The position numbers and the translations under genes are program-made. A stretch of 64,000 nt of DNA from contig JANQKR010000047.1 in assembly GCA_028281025.1 (NCBI GenBank), positions 53,842-117,841 of the forward strand, in the 5' to 3' direction. The notes below the pieces were generated by a model that searched no databases, had not been told where the DNA came from, and was given only the letters and a program-made list of their open reading frames with translations. This DNA is from Croceivirga sp. (GTDB lineage Bacteria > Bacteroidota > Bacteroidia > Flavobacteriales > Flavobacteriaceae). Shown in pieces: positions 1 through 10,248 of this stretch (position 1 is the stretch's first letter; each line of letters starts with the position of its first letter).

Positions 1-1562
<1,562 letters not shown>

Positions 1563-1625
1563 GAAAATTAAATGACTAAAAATCAACATTTTATAAACTA
1601 CTGTTATTAACAATTGTTCATAAAA

Positions 1626-1649
1626 AAAGCATCCCATATAGGATGCTTT
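1626..1649 (-). terminator. rplS: Intrinsic terminator of rplS
   Basis: Nine-base stem AAAGCATCC/GGATGCTTT with a 6-nt loop, followed on the minus strand by a run of T. It sits 22 nt after the rplS stop codon. Confidence 0.85.
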
Positions 1650-1671
1650 GCTGTAAAAGTTTTCACTACGT

Positions 1672-2022
1672 TTAAGAACGTACTTCCTTAATACGGGCTT
1701 TCTTACCGGTAAGACCCCTGAAGTAAAAGATTCGGGCCCTACGTACTTTACCTTTTTTGTTGACTTCAATTTTCTGAAGTGCCGGCATGTTGATTGGGAA
1801 GATACGCTCTACGCCAACCGTACCTGACATCTTTCTAATGGTGAATGTTTCGGTGATTCCGCTTCCACGTCTTTGGATGACCACCCCTTTAAAAAACTGG
1901 GTACGCGTTTTTTCACCTTCCTTAATTTCGTAGTAAACCGTAATGGTATCACCAGAGGAAAAATTTGGGAACTCCTTTTTCTCTACCAACTCGTTTTCTA
2001 CAAATTTTACTAAAGACTCCAT
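1672..2022 (-). CDS. rplS: 50S ribosomal protein L19
   Basis: Protein of the large ribosomal subunit lying near the subunit interface. The 116-residue length is normal for the family (about 110-125). The sequence shows the characteristic GDTITVYYEIKEGEKTRTQ and FKGVVIQRRGSGITETFT stretches, and the C-terminal KVRRARIFYFR. It has its own promoter (TTG-N19-TAATTTTG) and a strong terminator, so it can be expressed apart from trmD, which lies 129 bp upstream on the same strand. The 75-nt leader contains no recognised structure. Confidence 0.97.
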   Translation of the reverse strand: MESLVKFVENELVEKKEFPNFSSGDTITVYYEIKEGEKTRTQFFKGVVIQRRGSGITETFTIRKMSGTVGVERIFPINMPALQKIEVNKKGKVRRARIFYFRGLTGKKARIKEVRS

Positions 2023-2096
2023 TTTTCTATTTCGTTTATGGATTTATCCAAAACCAACATTCACGTCCTTCGCCAGAGGTTGATTTTTCTGGACTG

Positions 2097-2126
2097 CAAA
2101 ATTAGTCTATATTTTGAAATGGACAA
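2097..2126 (-). promoter_or_regulatory. rplS: rplS promoter (-33 TTG, -7 TAATTTTG)
   Basis: Perfect -7 box TAATTTTG at 2097-2104, with a TTG 19 nt upstream on the minus strand, matching the spacing known for Bacteroidota primary promoters. It predicts a leader of about 75 nt. Confidence 0.7.
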
Positions 2127-2151
2127 CCGGTTGGGAAAAAAATATAAAAAA

Positions 2152-2829
2152 TCAATCTTCCAGTAAATCCGGTCTTCTTTTCTGTGTGTGCTTTAGGGCT
2201 TCCTCTTCCCTCCATTCTTCAATTTTGGGCGTATTCCCACTCATTAAAATGGAGGGTACTTCCCATTCCTTATAACAAGATGGTCGGGTATAAACGGGAG
2301 GCGCCAAAAGATTGTCCTGGAAAGTGTCGGTAAGGGCGGAAGTTTCATCATTCAAAACTCCGGGCAGTAGGCGTATTATGGAATCCGATAGTACCGCTGC
2401 TGCCAGTTCACCCCCGGAAAGGACATAATCCCCAATGGATATCTCCATGGTCACCAATTGGTCACGTACCCTTTGGTCAACACCCTTATAGTGTCCGCAA
2501 AGCATAATAATGTTCTGTCTTAGGGACAATTCGTTGGCCATGCCCTGGTTCAATTGTTCCCCGTCTGGGGTCATGTAAATGACTTCGTCATAATTTCGCT
2601 GTCCTTTTAGTTCCGAAATGCACTTATCAATAGGTTCGATCATCAAAACCATTCCTGCGCCCCCGCCAAATTGGTAGTCATCCACCTGTTTGTAATTCCC
2701 AATACCATAGTCCCTGAGGTTATGGATTTCAACTTCAACGAGGTCCTTGTCAATCGCACGCCTGAGGATGGAGGCATCAAAAGGACTTTTGAGCAATTCT
2801 GGTAAAACGGTAATTATATCAATGCGCAT
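2152..2829 (-). CDS. trmD: tRNA (guanine37-N1)-methyltransferase TrmD
   Basis: Methylates G37 next to the anticodon using SAM, preventing +1 frameshifting; cytoplasmic. SPOUT-fold enzyme, 225 residues. The trefoil-knot SAM site is visible as [20 protein letters not shown], and the N-terminus [13 protein letters not shown] is the family start. A longer reading frame begins 18 codons upstream, but those residues are not TrmD-like, so the ATG at 2827-2829 is chosen. Its pairing with rplS matches the conserved bacterial order. The acetyltransferase gene upstream ends 26 bp before this start, so they may be co-transcribed. Confidence 0.95.
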   Translation of the reverse strand: MRIDIITVLPELLKSPFDASILRRAIDKDLVEVEIHNLRDYGIGNYKQVDDYQFGGGAGMVLMIEPIDKCISELKGQRNYDEVIYMTPDGEQLNQGMANELSLRQNIIMLCGHYKGVDQRVRDQLVTMEISIGDYVLSGGELAAAVLSDSIIRLLPGVLNDETSALTDTFQDNLLAPPVYTRPSCYKEWEVPSILMSGNTPKIEEWREEEALKHTQKRRPDLLED

Positions 2830-2855
2830 ATCTACCCTGGATTGGACCAAAACAA

Positions 2856-3311
2856 CTATAGGTCTAGGTCCGTGTTGGTCCAAAAATAGTGGAAATACCC
2901 GGCATCTTTCTTCCAGCCCAATTTTTCATAAAGTACTTGTGCAGGGTTATCCATGGCCGTTTCCAACGCCAATCCTTTAAATTGGGATGATTTGCACACT
3001 TTTTTGGCTTCGGTCAAAAGACCTTCACCAATTCCTTTCCCACGGAATTCCGGTTTTACATAAAGGTCATTTAAAATGTAAAAAGATTGTAGGGAAACCG
3101 AGGAGTACGTCGTGTACAATTGCGTGAAGCCAACAGCTTCACCAGCCCAAAATGCGATAAGTACAATGGACTGTTCATTGGAAAGGCGCACCCTAAGAAA
3201 GTTATGGGCGGTTTCAATATCGGATTCCTGTTTATAGAAAACACGATACGCATCAAATAAAGGGGCAATGATAGGAACATCCCGTGCCGTAGCACGAATG
3301 ATTTTTAGCAT
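2856..3311 (-). CDS. GNAT-family N-acetyltransferase
   Basis: Predicted acetyl-CoA-dependent acetyltransferase, 151 residues. The acetyl-CoA loop RGKGIG (residues 90-95) follows the strand NDLYVKPEF. The C-terminal [15 protein letters not shown] segment is typical of GNAT motif B. The substrate cannot be inferred. It lies between a membrane coiled-coil protein gene and trmD on the same strand with short gaps (13 and 26 bp), suggesting one operon, but the neighbours give no functional clue. Confidence 0.85.
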   Translation of the reverse strand: MLKIIRATARDVPIIAPLFDAYRVFYKQESDIETAHNFLRVRLSNEQSIVLIAFWAGEAVGFTQLYTTYSSVSLQSFYILNDLYVKPEFRGKGIGEGLLTEAKKVCKSSQFKGLALETAMDNPAQVLYEKLGWKKDAGYFHYFWTNTDLDL

Positions 3312-3324
3312 GGCCTAGTTGGGA

Positions 3325-3936
3325 TTAGGAACTTTTTTTGTTTTTATTACGCTCGTCATGGAGTTCCCTACTTATCTTTTGTTCACGCTCCAAGGCCCTT
3401 CTTCGGTGTTGTTCGTATTCTTCTTCCAGGTCGGCCAAGGCCGTTTTTGCCTGTTGGGTCAATGTATTACTACTTCTGAACTTAAAGACAAAAAAGATCA
3501 AAAAGATGATTAGACCCACAATTATGGACCACACCACCAGTTTGTAGGTAGATTTTGAAATCAAACTTCCAAAGAACGGCATACTGTCCTTTTCCTCAGT
3601 AATCTGATTTAGATTTTTGGTGGTTTCATCCAGTTTTGCATTCAACGAACCAATGGCAGTCTCATTCTCCGCAATAGTGGATTTAAGACTATTGATGGTA
3701 TTGTTGGCCGTGCTTATGGAGTCCAACACATTTTTTTGTAAGGCATTCAACTCTATTAAACGGACCACTTCATAGCGTTTTCCGTTTTGTCTATAATTGG
3801 TGGACTTTCTAATGACAGTCTCAAACTGGCCTTGAATGGAGTTGTCGTCCTGTAGGGTTCGCCCCTGTTCATTTTGGGCCTTTAGGGTCACTGCACAAAC
3901 GAACAGTGCAATGAAAAGTACGATGAGGTTTTTCAT
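3325..3936 (-). CDS. Coiled-coil single-pass membrane protein with signal peptide (203 aa)
   Basis: Unrecognised function. Residues 1-20 form a signal peptide ending in LKA-Q. Residues about 60-118 are heptad-rich, helical and acidic (LKSTIAENETAIGSLNAKLDE), predicted as a periplasmic coiled coil. Residues 132-152 are a transmembrane helix. The remaining 50 residues are charged and probably a cytoplasmic coiled coil (LEEEYEQHRRRALEREQK). The layout suggests a scaffold or envelope-spanning accessory protein, but that is inference. Similar flavobacterial proteins next to trmD may carry a transferred methyltransferase name; nothing here resembles one. Confidence 0.75.
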   Translation of the reverse strand: MKNLIVLFIALFVCAVTLKAQNEQGRTLQDDNSIQGQFETVIRKSTNYRQNGKRYEVVRLIELNALQKNVLDSISTANNTINSLKSTIAENETAIGSLNAKLDETTKNLNQITEEKDSMPFFGSLISKSTYKLVVWSIIVGLIIFLIFFVFKFRSSNTLTQQAKTALADLEEEYEQHRRRALEREQKISRELHDERNKNKKSS

Positions 3937-4012
3937 AGGTGTTATCTTTAAATTAGGATTCAGGGTGGCAACGAAGGTACACCATTACCCAATTATCCCC
4001 AAAAACTTCATG

Positions 4013-5461
4013 CTAGTAATAGGTAAACCTCCTTACCCGGGCAATGTATTTGGCCAATCGAATGACTTGGTGGGAGTAACCAAATTCGTTATCATACCAT
4101 ACATACAGGACAATGTTTTTCCCATCCCCAGAGACTATGGTGGCCTTGCTATCGTAAATTGCCGGGGCGGAAGCGCCCACAATATCCGATGAAACCAGTT
4201 CATTGCTCAACGAATACTTGATTTGCTCAACCAAATCCCCTTCCAGTGCGTATTTTTTTAAGATGGTATTTACTGCATCCGAGGAAGTTTTGTGTTTTAC
4301 CTCCAAATTTAAAATGGCCAGGGATCCGTTGGGTACGGGGACCCTTATGGCATTGGAAGTCAGTTTTCCCTCCAGTGCGGGAAGGGCCTTTGCCACGGCT
4401 TTTCCTGCTCCGGTTTCCGTAATGACCATATTTAAGGCTGCTGCACGACCCCTACGATATTTTTTGTGCATATTGTCCACTAAATTCTGGTCGTTTGTGT
4501 AGGCATGGATGGTTTCCAAATGTCCCTTTTTAATGCCCAATGAATCCTCTATCACTTTTAGGACCGGGGTTATGGCATTTGTAGTACAGGACGCGGCTGA
4601 ATAGATTTTGGTTTTTTCAGGGTCATAATCCCGGTGGTTTACCCCGTGAACAATGTTGGGAACCTCCTTTCCAGGGGCTGTTAGCAATACCCTTCCACAA
4701 CCTTTGGATTTTAAATGTTTGGAAAGTGCCTCCTTATCCCTAAAAGCACCGGTATTATCAATAACAAGGGCATTGTAGATACCATATTTGGTATAATCAA
4801 TATCTTCTGGCTTACCGGCGGAAATTAAATAAACCGTAGTACCATTGATTACCAGGGCCTTTTTTTCCCCGTCCACCTCCACTGTCCCGCTGAATTGGCC
4901 ATGAACGGAATCCGTGCGTAGCAATGCCGCTCTTTTTTCCAGCACTTCGGTAGTGATTTCCCCACGGGTAACAATGGCCCTTAACCTTAACTGGTTTCCC
5001 TTTCCTGTTTTTGCCATCAGTTCCCTTGCCAAAAGACGACCAATCCTTCCAAAACCATACAGTACCACATCTTTTGGTTTGATTTCCCTTGTTTTTTCGG
5101 CACCTTTCAGCTTGTCCAGAACAAAAGACTTCACGTTATGGTGACCGTTGTCTTGGGAATGGTACTCATAGGTAAGCTTTCCGATATCGATTTTTGCGGG
5201 AGGCATTGGAATGTCATTGATGGCCCTAAGGATTTCCACCGAATCAAAAATGGAAATGGGTTTCTGGACAAACTCACCGGCGTACTCATGTAAGTTAATG
5301 ATATCGCTTACATTTTTATCGATGACCTGATTTTTGAACAGTACAATTTCAATGGCCTTGTCGTACCAAAGATCACTAATTATTTTAATGAATTCGGTGG
5401 TGGCTTTTCTTCTGTCGGCCTGGAATGCCAATTCTTTTTCGTACGATTTAATATCGCTCAT
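4013..5461 (-). CDS. gap: Glyceraldehyde-3-phosphate dehydrogenase, long form
   Basis: Glycolytic/gluconeogenic enzyme converting glyceraldehyde-3-phosphate and 1,3-bisphosphoglycerate. At 482 residues it is about 150 longer than classical GapA (about 330). The extra is an N-terminal extension of about 130 residues before the dinucleotide motif GFGRIGR (136-142). The catalytic Cys292 lies in SAASCTTN and His319 in ETIHAYTN. At the end of the second strand, where NAD-dependent forms carry Asp, this one has Thr165-Arg166 (AIVTRGE), compatible with NADP use; this is inference. A TATTTTTG -7 box lies 23 nt before the ATG. Confidence 0.93.
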   Translation of the reverse strand: MSDIKSYEKELAFQADRRKATTEFIKIISDLWYDKAIEIVLFKNQVIDKNVSDIINLHEYAGEFVQKPISIFDSVEILRAINDIPMPPAKIDIGKLTYEYHSQDNGHHNVKSFVLDKLKGAEKTREIKPKDVVLYGFGRIGRLLARELMAKTGKGNQLRLRAIVTRGEITTEVLEKRAALLRTDSVHGQFSGTVEVDGEKKALVINGTTVYLISAGKPEDIDYTKYGIYNALVIDNTGAFRDKEALSKHLKSKGCGRVLLTAPGKEVPNIVHGVNHRDYDPEKTKIYSAASCTTNAITPVLKVIEDSLGIKKGHLETIHAYTNDQNLVDNMHKKYRRGRAAALNMVITETGAGKAVAKALPALEGKLTSNAIRVPVPNGSLAILNLEVKHKTSSDAVNTILKKYALEGDLVEQIKYSLSNELVSSDIVGASAPAIYDSKATIVSGDGKNIVLYVWYDNEFGYSHQVIRLAKYIARVRRFTYY

Positions 5462-5484
5462 GGAAGGTGTTTTACATTGAAGCG

Positions 5485-5492
5485 CAAAAATA
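5485..5492 (-). promoter_or_regulatory. gap: -7 promoter box for gap
   Basis: TATTTTTG on the minus strand, matching TAnnTTTG, 23 nt before the gap start codon and downstream of the degP terminator. Confidence 0.55.
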
Positions 5493-5532
5493 AAATTTCA
5501 AACGATTTCGTAAAAGGGGAAGTGCATAAAAA

Positions 5533-5555
5533 AAACGCCCTGATTCCGGGCGTTT
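5533..5555 (-). terminator. degP: Intrinsic terminator of degP
   Basis: Stem AAACGCCC/GGGCGTTT with a 7-nt loop, followed on the minus strand by a T run. It lies 33 nt past the degP stop and before the gap promoter. Confidence 0.85.
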
Positions 5556-5587
5556 AATTTATTGTGGCGTATGGACTACGTTACGGG

Positions 5588-6979
5588 TCATTGAAAAATC
5601 AATCGTTCCTTTTCCCCATTCTCGTCCAATAGGGTTATGCTGGTCCTTCCATATCTGGAAATTTTGCCAAATAGGTTTTTGGCATCCTCAATATCCTCAA
5701 TTTCTTTATCATCCACTTCTATCATTACCTTGTTCAGTAGACCATAGTCACGATATTGCTCCGGGACACTGGTGATTTTGACCCCACTTTTTATTCCATA
5801 TGTTTTTTGATCTTCCTCGGATAGGTTTTTCACCTCAATGCCCATAACCGGAAGTCGCTCCGTTTGCTTTTTCTTAAGAACCACCGGAAAGGTCATTTTT
5901 TTTCCGTTCCTATCTATGGTGACCTGAACTTTGTCTCCCGGCCTTTTGGATGAGAGATAGCCCGTGAGTTCCGAAAACTTGGTCACTTTGACATTACCTA
6001 CTTTTTTGATGATATCCCCTTCTTTGATGCCTGCCGTTTCCGCACCGGAATCTTCTTCAATACCAGCGACGTATACCCCTGCAATTTCATCCAATCCCTC
6101 TTCTTTGGCCTGTGGACTGTCCACATTCAATGCAGATATTCCAAGTATTCCTTTTTGTACTTTTCCGTATTCCAATAAATCGTCCACAACTTTTTTGGCA
6201 ATATTACTGGGTACGGCAAAGGAATAGCCCACATACGATCCGGTTTGTGAGGTTATTGCCGTGTTTATTCCAATGAGGTCCCCATTGGTGTTCACCAATG
6301 CACCCCCGCTATTACCAGGGTTGACGGCAGCATCGGTCTGTATAAAGGACTGATTTCTTCCAGGGGAAATGGAACGTGCCTTGGCACTTACGATTCCGGC
6401 AGTAACGGTAGACGTTAAATTGAAGGGATTTCCAACGGCCAACACCCATTCGCCAATCTTGGCATTGTCCGAATCCCCAAAGGCCAAATAGGGAAGGGGC
6501 TTTTCTACAGTGATCTTGAGCAAGGCGATATCCGATGAAGGATCGGCACCAATGATTTCCGCATCATAACTCTTATTATTGTTCAGGGTAACTTCCAAGG
6601 CCCTTGCCTTGTCAATTACATGGTTATTGGTCACAATGTAGCCATCCGGAGAAATAATGACACCGGAACCTGTCCCAATCTGTGGTCGTTGTGTGGCTTC
6701 AGAGCCATAGAAGAATTCTGCGATGGGGTTTCCCCGACTTACGGTCATATTTTTTACGTGTACAACAGCATTAACGGTTTTTTCCGCGGCTATGGTAAAA
6801 TCCACCTCATTGATTCCGGCACCTCTTGGTGATGCGGGAAGGTTTGTCGTAATAAAGGGAGTTTCTTCATTCTGGGAAACCAAGGTCAACGTTTTTGTTT
6901 CAAAAAAATACTTGTACGCCCCTAGGGTAATTCCTCCTGCCAAGAGCGCTACAAGAAATAATTGTGCTGTTCTTTTCAT
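5588..6979 (-). CDS. degP: DegP/HtrA-family periplasmic serine endoprotease
   Basis: Envelope quality-control protease/chaperone. Residues 1-25 are an N-terminal signal or anchor (basic MKR followed by a hydrophobic stretch). The trypsin-like domain has the full catalytic triad: His120 (VTNNHVID), Asp150 (SSDIALLKI) and Ser224 (PGNSGGALV). A PDZ domain covers roughly residues 275-370, and a second C-terminal PDZ-like region about 375-463. Length (463) is normal for the two-PDZ type. It is divergent from dapF across a 124 bp gap and has its own terminator. No sigma-E-type element is recognisable upstream. Confidence 0.94.
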   Translation of the reverse strand: MKRTAQLFLVALLAGGITLGAYKYFFETKTLTLVSQNEETPFITTNLPASPRGAGINEVDFTIAAEKTVNAVVHVKNMTVSRGNPIAEFFYGSEATQRPQIGTGSGVIISPDGYIVTNNHVIDKARALEVTLNNNKSYDAEIIGADPSSDIALLKITVEKPLPYLAFGDSDNAKIGEWVLAVGNPFNLTSTVTAGIVSAKARSISPGRNQSFIQTDAAVNPGNSGGALVNTNGDLIGINTAITSQTGSYVGYSFAVPSNIAKKVVDDLLEYGKVQKGILGISALNVDSPQAKEEGLDEIAGVYVAGIEEDSGAETAGIKEGDIIKKVGNVKVTKFSELTGYLSSKRPGDKVQVTIDRNGKKMTFPVVLKKKQTERLPVMGIEVKNLSEEDQKTYGIKSGVKITSVPEQYRDYGLLNKVMIEVDDKEIEDIEDAKNLFGKISRYGRTSITLLDENGEKERLIFQ

Positions 6980-7091
6980 GGTTCTTTTTATTGATTAAAT
7001 GCATTTAGCATTTTAAAATTATACATAAATCATACCAGTTTTAACAGTTTAACGCGGTTTTAACTGGCCATATCCCCTCTGTGGAATGTAC

Positions 7092-7099
7092 TATATTTG
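7092..7099 (+). promoter_or_regulatory. dapF: -7 promoter box for dapF, 4 nt before its ATG
   Basis: TATATTTG is a perfect TAnnTTTG box. Only 4 nt separate it from the ATG at 7104, so transcription would begin at or beside the start codon (leaderless or near-leaderless). It overlaps the upstream in-frame ATG at 7086, which argues against using that start. No clear -33 TTG is seen. Confidence 0.6.
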
Positions 7100-7103
7100 C
7101 GGC

Positions 7104-7898
7104 ATGAATCAAGAACGATCCTTACATTTCCACAAATACCAGGGTACTGGAAATGATTTTGTTTTAATCGATAATCGCAAAGGTATCTTTCCCAAGAAAG
7201 ACGTTAGACTTATTCGGGATATATGCGATCGCAGGTTTGGTATTGGGGCGGACGGGCTTATCCTTTTGGAAAATGACGATCTGGCAGATTTTAAAATGGT
7301 CTACTACAATTCCGATGGCAACGAAAGCACTATGTGCGGCAATGGGGGAAGATGTATCGTGGCATTCGCAAAAGAACTTGACCTTATAGGGGATAAAACC
7401 ACCTTTAATGCCATAGACGGTATCCATGAGGCAGAAATCAATGGAACGGATGTAACCTTAAAAATGATTGATGTGGACGCTGTGAGGGAAACGGGGAAAT
7501 ACTATTTTCTTGATACGGGTTCACCACACCATGTGCAATTGGTGGACAATCTGGATCAGTTGGATGTGAAAATTGAAGGGGCAAAACTTAGATATGGTAT
7601 TTACGGCCAAAAAGGGAGCAATATCAACTTTGTGGAACAAGCGGCGAAGGATTCATTTAAGGTGCGAACTTATGAGCGTGGGGTAGAGGGGGAGACCCTT
7701 TCCTGTGGTACCGGGGTAACTGCCGTAGCGATAGCCATGTTCCATGGGGGAAAAACAGCTTCTACTTCGGTATCCATTGAAACACGGGGAGGACGGTTAA
7801 GGGTAGGTTTTGAAAAATCCGGAGCGGACTATGTTTCCATATGGCTTTCCGGACCAGCCAAACACGTATTTAAAGGAGAATGGGAATGTCAATCCTAA
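7104..7898 (+). CDS. dapF: Diaminopimelate epimerase
   Basis: Interconverts LL- and meso-diaminopimelate, the last step before meso-DAP enters lysine synthesis and peptidoglycan. The two-Cys catalytic pair is present: Cys78 (STMCGNGGRC) and Cys201 (LSCGTGVTA). Length 264 is normal for the family. The ATG at 7104 is chosen over 7086 because the -7 promoter box lies between them. The stop overlaps the next gene by 13 bp, and mltG follows, so this is the head of a cell-wall operon. dapA lies 16 kb away. Confidence 0.96.
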   Translation: MNQERSLHFHKYQGTGNDFVLIDNRKGIFPKKDVRLIRDICDRRFGIGADGLILLENDDLADFKMVYYNSDGNESTMCGNGGRCIVAFAKELDLIGDKTTFNAIDGIHEAEINGTDVTLKMIDVDAVRETGKYYFLDTGSPHHVQLVDNLDQLDVKIEGAKLRYGIYGQKGSNINFVEQAAKDSFKVRTYERGVEGETLSCGTGVTAVAIAMFHGGKTASTSVSIETRGGRLRVGFEKSGADYVSIWLSGPAKHVFKGEWECQS

Positions 7899-8407
7899 AA
7901 GGAAAGTACTGCCAACTCAGGGCTTTGGAACCAAAGGATCTGGATTTCCTATATGCGCTGGAGAACGACACGGAAATATGGGAAATAAGCAATACCCTAA
8001 AACCTTACTCCAGAGCTGTGTTAAAGAATTATTTGGAGAATGCCCATCGCGATATCTATGAAGTCAAACAGTTGCGTCTGTGCATATGTAACCCAAAGGA
8101 CGAAAGTGTAGGATTTATAGATTTGTTCGACTTTGACCCAAAACACAGCCGTGCAGGTATAGGCATCATTTTAAATACCACCAATAGAAATAAAGGACTG
8201 GGGGCGGAAGCACTTTCCTTATTATTGGATTATACATTTTCCGTGCTGGGGCTGCATCAGGTATATGCGAATATTTTGGAAGATAATCTTACGAGCATCC
8301 ATTTGTTTGAAAAATTGGGTTTTCAGCGGGTAGGTGTAAAAAAAGATTGGATCCGATGGGATGGAAAGTTTAAAAATGAATTATTGTATCAAAAACTGAA
8401 ACCTTGA
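7886..8407 (+). CDS. GNAT-family N-acetyltransferase (RimJ/RimL-like)
   Basis: Predicted acetyl-CoA-dependent N-acetyltransferase of the RimJ/RimL type, 173 residues. The opening LRALEPKDLDFLYALEND and the region RNKGLGAEALSLLLDYTF (acetyl-CoA loop, here KGLGAE) are diagnostic, as is NLTSIHLFEKLGFQRVG near the C-terminus. The ATG at 7886 is preferred over 7880 because an AAGGAG stretch lies 8 nt upstream. It overlaps dapF by 13 bp and mltG by 4 bp, so translational coupling is likely. The substrate is unknown; sitting between two cell-wall genes makes a wall-related substrate possible but unproven. Confidence 0.87.
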   Translation: MSILKGKYCQLRALEPKDLDFLYALENDTEIWEISNTLKPYSRAVLKNYLENAHRDIYEVKQLRLCICNPKDESVGFIDLFDFDPKHSRAGIGIILNTTNRNKGLGAEALSLLLDYTFSVLGLHQVYANILEDNLTSIHLFEKLGFQRVGVKKDWIRWDGKFKNELLYQKLKP

Positions 8408-9450
8408 GCAATCTTAAAAAAGTACTTTGGGCCACTGCCATTTTGGGACTGGTCATCTGTGGTGTTGTCGCGTATCGGATATATAGTGCCATTTTTAACC
8501 CCAACACCGCTTTTGGGAATGAGCAAGCTTATGTTTTTATTCCCTCTGACGCGAATTTCGATGAAGTGAAGTCGTTATTGGAACCATTGGTCAAAAACCT
8601 TGGTTCTTTTGAGGCTGTGGCACAGCGTAAAGGGTATATTTCCAACATAAAGGCTGGGAAGTATGCCATTACAAGGGGAATGAACAATAATGACATTATC
8701 AATTCCTTACGAAGTGCCAATATTCCGGTCAAGGTTTCCTTTAACAATCAGGAAACCTTGGAAGACCTGGCAGGGAGAATAGCACAACAGTTGGAAGCGG
8801 ATAGTTTGGCCTTGGTGCTGGCATTCAAGGATACGGCTTTTCTTGCGGAAAATGGGCTTGACCATGACAATATGATTACACCCTATTTGCCCAATACCTA
8901 TGAGTTTTTTTGGAACACCGATGCCAAGGAATTTCGAGATCGCATGTTTAAAGAGTACCACCGCTTTTGGAATGGGGACCGAAAAAAGAAAGCCCAAGAG
9001 TTGGGTTTAACCTTAACCGAGGTCTCTTCACTTGCAGCAATCGTTCAGAAGGAAACCGTAAAGGTAGATGAACGTCCAAGGGTGGCTGGTGTTTACATTA
9101 ACCGGTTAAAAAAGGGAATGCTGTTACAGGCCGATCCAACGGTCATCCATGCCATTAAAAAGGAAACGGGAAATTTTGATACCATCATAAAAAGGGTCCT
9201 TTACAGGGATTTGGAAATGGATTCGCCTTACAACACTTATAAATATTCAGGGGTACCTCCGGGACCGATAACCATGCCGGACATATCTTCCTTGGATGCG
9301 GTTTTGAATGCGGAAAAACATAGCTATTTTTACTTTGTCGCGGACGTTTCCAACTTTGGTTATCACAAGTTTGCAGGTAGCTTACAGCAGCACAACCGCA
9401 ATAAAGTACAGTATGTCGAGTGGTTGAACCAACAGAAAATCAGGCGATAA
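8404..9450 (+). CDS. mltG: Endolytic murein transglycosylase MltG
   Basis: Cleaves nascent glycan strands at the inner membrane, setting peptidoglycan chain length. The N-terminal transmembrane helix is at residues 7-27. The YceG fold follows, with catalytic Glu217 in AAIVQKET and the downstream conserved GVYINRLKKGMLLQADPTV and SPYNTY...GVPPGPI segments. Length 348 is normal. The only plausible start is TTG, overlapping the TGA of the preceding gene (TTGA), which implies coupled translation. It belongs to the operon begun by dapF. Confidence 0.95.
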   Translation: MSNLKKVLWATAILGLVICGVVAYRIYSAIFNPNTAFGNEQAYVFIPSDANFDEVKSLLEPLVKNLGSFEAVAQRKGYISNIKAGKYAITRGMNNNDIINSLRSANIPVKVSFNNQETLEDLAGRIAQQLEADSLALVLAFKDTAFLAENGLDHDNMITPYLPNTYEFFWNTDAKEFRDRMFKEYHRFWNGDRKKKAQELGLTLTEVSSLAAIVQKETVKVDERPRVAGVYINRLKKGMLLQADPTVIHAIKKETGNFDTIIKRVLYRDLEMDSPYNTYKYSGVPPGPITMPDISSLDAVLNAEKHSYFYFVADVSNFGYHKFAGSLQQHNRNKVQYVEWLNQQKIRR

Positions 9451-9547
9451 GACTGCTTCAACGAATTTTTTGCCTGTTCAACGGGATTCACCCCCTTTTT
9501 GGCAAAAACTTATGACTTTTATCATTCAAATTTAACAAAACCCCCAC

Positions 9548-9555
9548 TATATTTG
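9548..9555 (+). promoter_or_regulatory. -7 promoter box for the lysozyme-like gene
   Basis: TATATTTG, a perfect TAnnTTTG box, 36 nt before the ATG at 9592, in the 141 bp gap after mltG. It suggests the gene can be transcribed independently of dapF-mltG. Confidence 0.55.
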
Positions 9556-9591
9556 CCGGCTAAATTGAATCTAAGGTAGATTCGCAACTAT

Positions 9592-10239
9592 ATGTTTATG
9601 AAAAGATGGATTTATTTTTTAGGTCATCTTGCCATAATTGCCATTTTGACCAGTTTTGCCACTTTTAGTGTTGAACCAAAAAGAATCGAGGTTCCACCAG
9701 CGTTAAAAAGTGGTTTGGATGAATGCTACTGGGTTGAACCAGAGACTTCCCTGGACACCCAAGCGGATTTTTCGACCTCAGTTTTCCTGGACAGGTCCTT
9801 TCTTGGTTTCAAGGAAGCACTGGCGTTCAAGGAGTCACAAGGAAACTACACTACGATAAACACTTTGGGGTATTTGGGAAAATACCAGTTTGGAAGGAAT
9901 ACCTTAAAACTAATGGGTGTCCACGATACCGATGATTTCCTTAATAACCCCATTCTTCAGGAAACATTGTTTAAAATGAATGTTGCCCGGAATAAGTGGA
10001 TTTTAAGAAGGGACATCAAACGTTTTGTAGGGAAAAGGATAAATGGTGTAACCATTACCGAATCCGGTGTTGTTGCAGCAGCACACTTAGCTGGGGCCGG
10101 TAATGTTAAGAAATACCTTCGTTCCTATGGACGAACGGATTTCTCCGATGCGTATGGCACCACCATAGCCATCTATATCAAAAAATTTGGCGGATACGAT
10201 ATTTCCCAAATAAAAGCACAGAACAATCCCAGGGTCTAA
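9592..10239 (+). CDS. Secreted lysozyme-like / putative peptidoglycan glycosidase
   Basis: Predicted envelope protein of 215 residues. Residues 4-25 are a signal peptide or anchor (MKRWIYFLGHLAIIAILTSF). The mature part resembles the lysozyme/SLT fold: a candidate catalytic Glu81 in ALAFKESQGNY, followed by GYLGKYQFG (93-101) and the C-terminal helix AAAHLAGAGNVKKYL, which resembles the SLT-type region downstream of the active site. The match is by pattern, not by a full family alignment. Two in-frame ATGs (9592, 9598) are equally likely. Its position after dapF and mltG fits a wall-remodelling role. Confidence 0.72.
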   Translation: MFMKRWIYFLGHLAIIAILTSFATFSVEPKRIEVPPALKSGLDECYWVEPETSLDTQADFSTSVFLDRSFLGFKEALAFKESQGNYTTINTLGYLGKYQFGRNTLKLMGVHDTDDFLNNPILQETLFKMNVARNKWILRRDIKRFVGKRINGVTITESGVVAAAHLAGAGNVKKYLRSYGRTDFSDAYGTTIAIYIKKFGGYDISQIKAQNNPRV

Positions 10240-10248
10240 GAAAGACGA

